From: Pirellulaceae bacterium
Lineage (GTDB): Bacteria; Planctomycetota; Planctomycetia; Pirellulales; Pirellulaceae
Length of the DNA: 13,452 bases
Reading direction: 5' to 3'
Assembly (NCBI GenBank): GCA_020846515.1
Contig: JADLDX010000734.1
Location: forward strand, 1 to 13,452
How positions within the stretch are numbered: the stretch's first letter is position 1; each line of letters starts with the position of its first letter. The translations under genes were made by a program, and so were the position numbers. The notes beneath the pieces are model-generated. The model ran no database searches. It was given only the letters and a program-made list of their open reading frames with translations, and was not told the DNA's origin. Shown here in pieces: positions 6,879 to 13,452 of this stretch.

Positions 6879-8006
6879 TTAAGCAGGTTTGGGGAAGCAA
6901 CTTGCGAGAGCCTCTTGCAGTATCAGCCGCTGATCCTGGAAAATCTTCTTCAACTGTTTTCGTCGTCGTGGTTCTTCCAACACCACTTTGCCGATGTGCG
7001 CCGGCAAACCCGTTAGATCATCCGCAAAGTGTATCAGTTCAGACAAGCCCAAATGCTTGAAGAGCTCAACGATCTTGCCATGCGGATGGTTCTCAATCAA
7101 TGGAATCGGTATAGCCCCCGCTACCCAACCAAACAACAGGCTGTGAAGACGATTGCTGACAACTAACCGACTCTCCGAGTAATTGGTAAAAATGCCACGC
7201 ACAGATGCTTCAGTTTGTTCAAAACGGACGACATCACAATTCAGGGACGAGGCTAATTCATAGGCTAAGGCCTGGTCATATGTCACCTGTGCCACCACGG
7301 TTGGCTGCAGTTGGTTCAAGCTGGCACATCGGGTTGTGGCTTCCACCAACTGTGCCAGGTAAGCAGAATCTTTCATCGGACCTTGTGCGCGAAACGAAAG
7401 CGACAACTTGGGCCTGGACACTTCGGCCGTTATCATTCGAGCTCCGTCCAAACCGCTGGTGTCACGCGCATCGGCCAAGAGAAACGCCATGTCCGGACTG
7501 TAATGCGCGGAAACGGCACCCAATTGCCGTGCGTACTCCAAAGACGCCTGATCACGTACGCCATAACTAGTGTGCAGTCGTCCTAGCATCGATTGCAGTC
7601 GACTTTGCAACGGACCGTACCGATCCAGCGAAACTCCCGAACGTATAACGCTCCCGCCCTGCGCTCGACAAAGGCCGCAGAAGGCGACCATGGCGGTATT
7701 GTAGGCTACGCCTCGCACTTTGGATGGGCATACATAGTGGCCCGGCTTGAATGCAAACACGATAGGTCCACGCGTAACCATGCGCCGGAAAAGATCCGAA
7801 AACCATCGCGCTTTGGAGGAGAAAATCTCCACGCCGTCTACTCGATTGAGACGATCGAGCAACCACGATGGAGCCCGCCGTTGAACAATCTTGACGTGAG
7901 CATGCTTGGCTAGCTCCCGGAGAACTAGCTCGTTGATTATGCAATCACCCAAGTTCTCGAATTGCGTTTGCAACGAGAAGTACACAGCTGGACGACGCTG
8001 ATTCAT
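6879..8006 (-). CDS. Polysaccharide pyruvyl transferase family protein
   Basis: The 375-aa product matches the CsaB/WcaK/AmsJ family (COG2327), which transfers pyruvate from phosphoenolpyruvate to a sugar as a ketal and so gives the polymer a negative charge. Visible signatures are ENLGDCIINELVLREL (17-32) near the N-terminus, the mid-protein YGVRDQASLEYARQLGA (148-164) followed by SPDMAFL (170-176), and VVSNRLHSLLFGWVAGAIPI (282-301), the conserved S.RLH....... G.P.I motif with His288. There is no signal peptide or membrane segment, so it acts in the cytoplasm, probably before export. Its ATG shares one base with the flippase stop (TGATG), which suggests coupling. Some family members modify other glycans, and the acceptor sugar cannot be told from the sequence. 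Confidence 0.88.
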   Translation of the reverse strand: MNQRRPAVYFSLQTQFENLGDCIINELVLRELAKHAHVKIVQRRAPSWLLDRLNRVDGVEIFSSKARWFSDLFRRMVTRGPIVFAFKPGHYVCPSKVRGVAYNTAMVAFCGLCRAQGGSVIRSGVSLDRYGPLQSRLQSMLGRLHTSYGVRDQASLEYARQLGAVSAHYSPDMAFLLADARDTSGLDGARMITAEVSRPKLSLSFRAQGPMKDSAYLAQLVEATTRCASLNQLQPTVVAQVTYDQALAYELASSLNCDVVRFEQTEASVRGIFTNYSESRLVVSNRLHSLLFGWVAGAIPIPLIENHPHGKIVELFKHLGLSELIHFADDLTGLPAHIGKVVLEEPRRRKQLKKIFQDQRLILQEALASCFPKPA

Positions 8007-9526
8007 CAGGACCGGGGCTCCGCTGACTTGAGCCTATGAATCTGCTCGCCCGTAGCGTAAAGCACATAGACCAATACCAAAATGTCGCAAACCAAAAGTA
8101 CACCGCTGATTCCGACCATACCCAGCCAATTCGGTATAGCCACGGTAATCGCTACCGATAGCAGAGCCAACGTAACCCACCAGGCTGAGGCTCGACCATG
8201 CAATGACAGCGCATTAAGGACATTCATCGCATTGGTACTGTAGGCTGTTAATCCCGCCGTGATGGACAGGATGGCAAATGTTTCAAAGGAAAACTCCAGC
8301 CGAGATGAGGTCCATAGGCCGTAAACCCAGTTCCCAAGTGTCAAAAGCCCCACAATCGAACCCACGGCAAAAATCAACGAAAGCCACATCATGCGTTTGT
8401 GCAGCCCCAATACACTGCCGTATTCTTTCTTGGCTAGCGCTTGGGACAATTCGGGCCAGGTCGTACGACCCAGGGCCGCACAAAACTGAATTGGAAAGCG
8501 AGCCAGGGTGCGCATGGCCGTGAAGGCAGCGACCATCTCTGGACTGGTGGCAGCGGCTACGGCCAAAGTACTGCCTTGCAACTGAAACGTTTGCGCCAAA
8601 GGCAAGCCCGCAAAGCCCAACGCAGGTTTAATGAGCGGACGAATTTCTGACCAATCGCTCTGCCGATGCTTGCTCAACCAGGCCGCCTGACGCAAGAGAT
8701 TCCAACGCAGTGCTAATGCACCGGTCAACCTGGCGATCACATACGCGGATGCTACGGCCCAGACGTTGGGCCAGAAGATCAACGCTAAGACAACCAGGAT
8801 CAGCTCAGCCACTCGCACACCATGGATACCGAAAGCTGCCGTAGCCTGTTGATTGATCGAACGATAACCAGCATAGTACAACTGAGTCTGGAAAATACTG
8901 ACGGTGTACAACGCCATCAACAGTACCGCCAGATTGAATTCCCAGGAGGCTAAAGCCTGACCTTTAAGCCAATCGGATAATGGCAGACCAAGCGTTGCCA
9001 GCAAGGTTGCCAGCAAGCAGATAAGCGAAAGCGTATTGATTAGTCGAGATGTCGCCCAGTAGACGCGAGACGCTGCCGGCCAATCCTGACTGGCCACGCG
9101 ATCCGTCATCACATTACCGGTGGCGCTGGCGAAACCAAGCTCGCCTACCGACAAGACCGCCGGTAAAGACCGGATGGTCAGCCACACACCCGTCACCTTG
9201 GGCCCCCAAACCGACAGCATGACGGGCAGCAGTAGAAAGCGGTCGGCGAGCGTAACCAGGTTGCCCAGCGTATGCGCACCAAAGACCTTGAGCATTCGCG
9301 CACGAAGCGTGCGCTGACCCTTTGCCGATGGCTCTTGGCGATTCGGCTCAGACTCATCTGCATCAGTGGCTATCAGCCCGGCTGCGTTCAAAGGAGCACC
9401 GTTTTCTGGCTGATGATCAGTTTGGTTGGCAAGGTATGCATGGTATGCGACCAGTTTATTCCAATCGCGCCAAAAAGGAATGCAAAAGTGATCAGCCCTT
9501 ACTTCTCGGACTTTCGAGTGGTGCAA
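8006..9526 (-). CDS. Wzx-type lipopolysaccharide/polysaccharide flippase (MOP superfamily)
   Basis: From about residue 85 onward the protein is a string of roughly 12 membrane helices, with the layout of Wzx/RfbX flippases: an N-terminal LGNLVTLADRFLLLPVMLSVWG (88-108), then GELGFASATGNVM (128-140), a repeat of the pattern in the second half around KPALGFAGLPLAQTFQLQGSTLAV (300-323), and a basic C-terminal tail. It should move undecaprenyl-linked repeat units from the cytoplasmic to the periplasmic leaflet. The start is uncertain. The longest frame begins at a TTG (9526), overlaps the preceding gene by 28 nt and carries an unusual 77-residue polar N-terminus. The first in-frame ATG is at 9295 (429 aa, a normal size) but would leave a 200-nt gap. 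A TTG at 9391 is a third choice. None has a strong ribosome-binding site. Confidence 0.82.
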   Translation of the reverse strand: MHHSKVREVRADHFCIPFWRDWNKLVAYHAYLANQTDHQPENGAPLNAAGLIATDADESEPNRQEPSAKGQRTLRARMLKVFGAHTLGNLVTLADRFLLLPVMLSVWGPKVTGVWLTIRSLPAVLSVGELGFASATGNVMTDRVASQDWPAASRVYWATSRLINTLSLICLLATLLATLGLPLSDWLKGQALASWEFNLAVLLMALYTVSIFQTQLYYAGYRSINQQATAAFGIHGVRVAELILVVLALIFWPNVWAVASAYVIARLTGALALRWNLLRQAAWLSKHRQSDWSEIRPLIKPALGFAGLPLAQTFQLQGSTLAVAAATSPEMVAAFTAMRTLARFPIQFCAALGRTTWPELSQALAKKEYGSVLGLHKRMMWLSLIFAVGSIVGLLTLGNWVYGLWTSSRLEFSFETFAILSITAGLTAYSTNAMNVLNALSLHGRASAWWVTLALLSVAITVAIPNWLGMVGISGVLLVCDILVLVYVLYATGEQIHRLKSAEPRS

Positions 9527-10842
9527 TAACTACTGCCTGCCCCCATCCACCATAGCAATGGAAAGCCAATGTCGTGGGGCATCCATACCGTAACCATTCC
9601 CGCGCTCACGGCCAGAATGGTTATCCCTATATAAATGCTCACCGCGACATCACTACCCAAGCTCGACTTACTGCGATCAAACCAGGCGAGTGCCGCCAAC
9701 AACAAAGCTAAAGCAAACGCAGCCGCCCCCAACCAGCCAAACCGCAGGATCATCAGCACGTACTGATTGTCGACAAATAGCAGTTTCTTGACGTTTTGTG
9801 TGTACTCAGGTGCAACGGGAACGTCTAAAGGCCAAGAGGAACACCTCTCTGTCCCGAATCCCAACCACGATGCCTGCTGCATAGGTCTTTGATAAATCTT
9901 CAGCAAATACCAGCGCGCCATGGTTCCACTGGTTTGCTCCTCCTTACCGTCCACCACTATCACATCACGCCGATTGACAGTCTCTCCCCAGCGCGTAACC
10001 AGATCCGTTATTTGGTCACGCATACTAAACAACAGCACACCCGCGAGAAGTGTCACCACGGCCAAAGGCCAGCGGGACCGCGGGACAAACACGAACAGCC
10101 CCATCAAGATCACGCCCGCATAGGCCACTAAGGGTGTCCGCGAACCGGTACAAAAAACACCTATCAAGCCGACGAGAGGCAAGCCCCACAGAAAATACAC
10201 TGGACGCCGTCGATGCCACAGCCGCAACAGCCAAGGCAAGAACATGAGTTGCAGGAAACCGAAGTAGATGGGGTGAGCACAGCAGCCCCAAGCCCGCGTG
10301 ATGCCCCAACGCGGCTGGTCGCGTATGATGCCGTCGTATTTACGCTCTCCGTAAATCCACTCCCAGGGATGCATACCACTGAAGCCCTCGAAAATGGAAC
10401 CCACGGCCAGTATGGTTGCGACCGCCAGACCCCAGGGTGCCAGGAACCGCATGTCCTCTCGATGCTGCAGCGCCAATCGTCCGGCTATATAGGGAATGCA
10501 CCATTCGCCATAGACTCTCAAGGGCAAGACCATCGACCAGCCGCTGTTATCGATGTCCGAAGCCAAGTGCACAGCCACCAGGCAGAGCATTACTCCGTCC
10601 AGCACGCCTAGTCGCACTGGATATGTGGCTCGCGGATGAAAGCAATAGGCAAGTAATCCAAAACATGTGGCCGCCATGCGACCATCAAGCCACACGCCCT
10701 CCATAACATCCCACTGACTCCAGGATGGCACGAGACAAGCCAGGAGGACTTGGCAGCCGATGGCCCGTTGAGGACCATAGCGCCAAGCCATGACACACCA
10801 AAACAGGCACAGCAAACCGACAGTGGTTGCCCAGGCCGTCAT
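9499..10842 (-). CDS. O-antigen ligase/polymerase-family (Wzy_C-like) membrane protein
   Basis: The 447-aa polytopic membrane protein has the family's order of motifs: RAWGCCAHPIYFGFLQL (183-199), CTGSRTPLVAYAGVIL (231-246, the T.SR..l.a block), then a long periplasmic loop with GFGTE (328-332) and VDNQYVLMILRFGWLG (358-373). The family (PF04932 type) includes WaaL ligases, some Wzy polymerases and protein O-glycosyltransferases. All act on undecaprenyl-linked glycans at the periplasmic face, and sequence alone does not separate them. The ATG at 10842 overlaps the stop of the small ORF before it (ATGA), and the TAA ends inside the flippase frame if the flippase starts at 9526. With the Wzy-like gene at 5548-6849, the operon carries two candidate polymerising or ligating enzymes. 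Confidence 0.8.
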   Translation of the reverse strand: MTAWATTVGLLCLFWCVMAWRYGPQRAIGCQVLLACLVPSWSQWDVMEGVWLDGRMAATCFGLLAYCFHPRATYPVRLGVLDGVMLCLVAVHLASDIDNSGWSMVLPLRVYGEWCIPYIAGRLALQHREDMRFLAPWGLAVATILAVGSIFEGFSGMHPWEWIYGERKYDGIIRDQPRWGITRAWGCCAHPIYFGFLQLMFLPWLLRLWHRRRPVYFLWGLPLVGLIGVFCTGSRTPLVAYAGVILMGLFVFVPRSRWPLAVVTLLAGVLLFSMRDQITDLVTRWGETVNRRDVIVVDGKEEQTSGTMARWYLLKIYQRPMQQASWLGFGTERCSSWPLDVPVAPEYTQNVKKLLFVDNQYVLMILRFGWLGAAAFALALLLAALAWFDRSKSSLGSDVAVSIYIGITILAVSAGMVTVWMPHDIGFPLLWWMGAGSSYCTTRKSEK

Positions 10843-11024
10843 GAGCCAACCAGTCGTGTTAGATAGTGGATCTCCTCAGCCTGTTCTTTCATTTTTCGCA
10901 CTTCGTTCCCATGGGTAGGCACCCGAAACTCTAATGGCTCAGCCAACGCAGGCCCTTTGCTCAAGCACAGCTCGACCTCGGCAAAACATCTGGTGGAACG
11001 ACGATTGGCGAACAAATTCTTCAA
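10839..11024 (-). CDS. Small hypothetical ORF between the kinase and ligase genes
   Basis: A 61-residue frame starts with TTG at 11024 and ends in a TGA that overlaps the ATG of the ligase-like gene (ATGA). The C-terminal part (about residues 38-58) is charged and probably helical. There is no signal peptide, membrane segment or recognisable domain. For it: its stop is positioned as in the coupled genes of this operon, and it fills most of the 205-nt gap. Against it: it has a TTG start with no Shine-Dalgarno sequence and no known homologue that I can name. A competing 33-residue frame starts with ATG at 11040 and ends at 10939. It may be a leader that couples translation, or simply non-coding spacer. 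Confidence 0.35.
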   Translation of the reverse strand: MKNLFANRRSTRCFAEVELCLSKGPALAEPLEFRVPTHGNEVRKMKEQAEEIHYLTRLVGS

Positions 11025-11047
11025 CTGGTTGGAGTTCCATCCACTTA

Positions 11048-13452
11048 TCAGCGAACAGGCCGTGCCGCGTAGTAACTGTCAGTCGCGCCTGTGCTTTCAT
11101 ATCCATAGGCCTGGTAGCCGTAACGTTGGGACGACTCGTCGCTTCGATTGACCACGATGCCGATAATCTTGGCATTAACGCCCTCCAAAATTCGTTTCGC
11201 TCGCAACGTCTTCGGACGTGACTCGCTATCGACTACCGACACAAACAAGACACCATCGGCCATCGGTGCCAGTATCGAAGGATCGGAAACGGCCAAGACC
11301 GGCGGGCAGTCCAGAATGATGTAAGCGTACTTCTGACGTAGAGACTCTAACAATTCTTTACACTCTGGACGACTGAGCAACTCTGCAGGGTTAGCTGGTG
11401 ATTGACCTGATGGCAAAAGCGTCAGATTAGGCACGCCACTGGGGACCACCAAGCTATCAACCATCTCCGGATGAGCAATTGCGTCGGCCAGGCCTTTTTC
11501 ATTGGACACACCAAACAATCGATGAACTTGCGGTAAACGCATGTCGCAGTCGATCAACAGCACATTCGACCCCAAGCCGGCCATCGAGATCGCCATATTC
11601 GACGAGAGCATCGACTTGCCTGCGCCTTGGTTGGAACTGGTGGTAGCCAAAATTTTATGATCGCCACCAGCACTAAACATGACCTGTGTTCGCAAGGCGC
11701 GAAACGTCTCGCTGGCTCGCGAATCGGGGGCGTAAAAGGTTAATAGCGAAGGCGATAACGGGCTCTTCTGCTTGCGCGCAACGCGTTGCAGCTTACGGAT
11801 CTCGGCGTCGTTCTGGAAGTTCGGCAGGTGAGCCAATACGCGTGAACCCAGCATTTCTTCGAACTCTTCCGGTGAGTGCACACTGCGGTCCTTCAACTCT
11901 GCCACCAACACGCCAGCACCGCCCACTAGCAATGCGCACAAAGCTGAAATGGCGGCTGCGATAACTCCCTTAGGCTCCACTTTTTCTGGATAGGTAGGCT
12001 CTTGAATTAACTCCAAAATCAGCGGTGTCTGGTCCTTCTTTAGATTGAGGTCTCGCAAGCGTTGGACTACTGCATCATACAGTTCCTCTTTCCGTTCTCG
12101 AGCCCGAATAAGGCTTTCATCTTCCAACTGTTCTGTGACCAGCGCTTTGGCTTTCTGTTCGGCAATCTGCATTTGCTTGTCGATGTCTTGCGAGCGTTGA
12201 TCTAGAGCTCGAAGGTCATGATCCAACATGCTCACATAGGCTTTCATGACGTCATCAGGGGTCAACTGGACGTCTTCGCCTATAAACAACTCTTTTTGCT
12301 TCTTGCTTAAAAAACCTTCCATCTCGCCAATTTGCTGCCGGAGCGCCTTTACTTCTGGGTACTCCGGACCAAAGTCGGCGGTCAACTGACTCAATCGTGT
12401 CTTCAAGGTCAATAGCTGACTGTATTCCGCTGTGGCGCCAGCCATGCGTTCAGGCTGTGTTGATTGGAAAGCCGCCGTTTCAGCTTTGCCGCGTTCTACC
12501 GTAACTAGAATACCCAATCGTTCGGCATTGCCTTGATCAATCAAGGCCAGCTTCTGAAGACTGTGTGCGCCTGATTTGTTAAAGTCTGTCAAACTCGTTT
12601 TGACCATCTCCAGCCGGCCAGCCGCTTCATCGCGTTGGATGGCCAACTGCGAAAACTCAGCCGCTAACTCTTCGTATCGCGTGGTGTAAATATCCGTACC
12701 CGTTGCGCCTCGCGAAAGTAATGGGGCTCTATCACGAAACTTTTTATATTCTGCTTCGAGATCACTGATTTCCTTCTCAAGATCTTTCTTGGCTTTTTCG
12801 ATCAACGTATGTGCGTCAGTATTAATGTCTTTGAACTTAGACTTCACAAACTCCTGGTAGCGATTGACGATAGCACGCGTGATCGTCTGGCAATCCTCCT
12901 CCGAAGTATGCCGGAAGGCGATGTTGAGCACGCGCGCATTTCGAGCGCGTCCACTCCCGCCAGTGGTCACGTACAGGTTCTTGATGACGTAATCAGTGGG
13001 AGTCGTATCTTCACTGAGCAGTTCGGTAATCGACTTGAGCAGATACAAATGCTCTTCGGAAGAACCATCGTCCGGGAGTTTTTTGTCATCCATCTCATCC
13101 GACTTGTCCTCCGACGCTACAAGCTCAGGCTCCGACGCCTTGCTCTTAGAGTCTCCGTCGGCCGCCTCACTCTTGGAAGGAATCTCGCCACCGATGATAG
13201 CGTCCGTCGGTGATATGCCCGGGATCACTTCGCTGGCACGTTTTGGTGGATTAGCTTTTTCTTTCTCTGGGGATGCCGCTGGCGCAGCAGAAGGCGTGGG
13301 ATCGCCTGTTTCTTTCCCACGCGTGTCTGCATCTGTTTTTTCGCCCGAGGAATCCATGCCGTCTTCTTGAGCATCAGTCTCTGACTCGCTGTCGGCTTCC
13401 TTTTCCTCCTTGTCTATCTTGGCCATCGTTTTGGCAGTCGCCTCATCTATCA
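11048..13452 (-). CDS. Fused Wzz chain-length regulator and BY-type tyrosine autokinase (5' end outside window)
   Basis: Numbering is from the internal ATG at 13426 (792 residues), but the frame stays open to the right edge (IDEATAKT precedes it), so the true start is outside. Residues 1-125 are an acidic, Ser/Lys/Ala-rich low-complexity stretch. Residues 126-486 are Wzz-like periplasmic sequence with long coiled coil (about 200-280 and 400-460) and GPEYPEVKALRQQI (353-366). The P-rich PTYPEKVEP (477-485) precedes the single visible membrane helix (487-509). The cytoplasmic kinase has ASETFRALRTQVMFS (571-585), Walker A QGAGKS (600-605), Walker A' LLIDCDMRLP (623-632), Walker B YIILDCPP (702-709) and a tail cluster of six tyrosines (769-786) for autophosphorylation. 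The protein should control polymer length with Wzy. The first Wzz membrane helix must lie upstream, outside the window. Confidence 0.9.
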   Translation of the reverse strand, partial: IDEATAKTMAKIDKEEKEADSESETDAQEDGMDSSGEKTDADTRGKETGDPTPSAAPAASPEKEKANPPKRASEVIPGISPTDAIIGGEIPSKSEAADGDSKSKASEPELVASEDKSDEMDDKKLPDDGSSEEHLYLLKSITELLSEDTTPTDYVIKNLYVTTGGSGRARNARVLNIAFRHTSEEDCQTITRAIVNRYQEFVKSKFKDINTDAHTLIEKAKKDLEKEISDLEAEYKKFRDRAPLLSRGATGTDIYTTRYEELAAEFSQLAIQRDEAAGRLEMVKTSLTDFNKSGAHSLQKLALIDQGNAERLGILVTVERGKAETAAFQSTQPERMAGATAEYSQLLTLKTRLSQLTADFGPEYPEVKALRQQIGEMEGFLSKKQKELFIGEDVQLTPDDVMKAYVSMLDHDLRALDQRSQDIDKQMQIAEQKAKALVTEQLEDESLIRARERKEELYDAVVQRLRDLNLKKDQTPLILELIQEPTYPEKVEPKGVIAAAISALCALLVGGAGVLVAELKDRSVHSPEEFEEMLGSRVLAHLPNFQNDAEIRKLQRVARKQKSPLSPSLLTFYAPDSRASETFRALRTQVMFSAGGDHKILATTSSNQGAGKSMLSSNMAISMAGLGSNVLLIDCDMRLPQVHRLFGVSNEKGLADAIAHPEMVDSLVVPSGVPNLTLLPSGQSPANPAELLSRPECKELLESLRQKYAYIILDCPPVLAVSDPSILAPMADGVLFVSVVDSESRPKTLRAKRILEGVNAKIIGIVVNRSDESSQRYGYQAYGYESTGATDSYYAARPVR

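Noticed and set aside
10939..11175. Frameshifted extension joining the kinase end to the small ORF
   Set aside because: The kinase already ends with a complete tyrosine cluster and a normal stop at 11048, so no frameshift is needed to explain it.
13427..13452. Operon promoter at the right edge
   Set aside because: These bases are in frame with the kinase and read as coding sequence. The promoter must lie further upstream, outside the window.

Overview
The window looks like chromosomal DNA from a Planctomycetota bacterium, probably of the Pirellulales group. This is an inference from the style of the proteins, the moderate GC content, the CCCTCCC/GGGAGGG hairpin clusters between genes and the fused Wzz/tyrosine-autokinase with a long acidic stretch. 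No marker gene proves it. Nothing suggests a phage, plasmid, insertion sequence or CRISPR array.

Left edge (1-2197, plus strand). A GcvT-like folate-binding protein runs in from outside the window and stops at 959. Next come two related, strongly structured hairpin repeats (994-1085 and 1132-1228), which keep their unpaired segments identical while their paired arms change together. A nitroreductase-family gene follows (1339-1965), with a clear ribosome-binding site choosing its start. Between it and the convergent operon lies a 200-bp nest of inverted repeats (1991-2192) with a bidirectional intrinsic terminator inside it (2025-2059).

Main region (2198-13452, minus strand). This is a tightly packed surface-polysaccharide operon, read from right to left: a fused Wzz chain-length regulator and BY-kinase (its start lies beyond the right edge), a doubtful small ORF, an O-antigen ligase/polymerase-like membrane protein, a Wzx-type flippase, a polysaccharide pyruvyl transferase, a Wzy-type polymerase, a GT4-like glycosyltransferase, a hexapeptide-repeat acetyltransferase, an FkbM methyltransferase and a GDP-L-fucose synthase. 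Most junctions overlap (ATGA, TGATG, 8 nt) or are separated by 4-58 nt, so the genes are probably co-transcribed and several are translationally coupled.

Together the genes suggest a Wzx/Wzy-dependent pathway. Lipid-linked oligosaccharides containing L-fucose, and decorated with pyruvate ketal, O-acetyl and O-methyl groups, would be flipped across the inner membrane, polymerised, and length-controlled by the Wzz-kinase. Gmd (which makes the substrate of the fucose synthase), the initiating sugar-phosphate transferase, most glycosyltransferases and the outer-membrane exporter are not in the window, so the locus must continue to the right or be completed elsewhere.

The least ordinary items are the two covarying hairpins, the nested palindrome at the convergent boundary, the acidic insertion in the Wzz protein and the presence of two different polymerase/ligase-type proteins. 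I did not find a clear new defence or mobile system.
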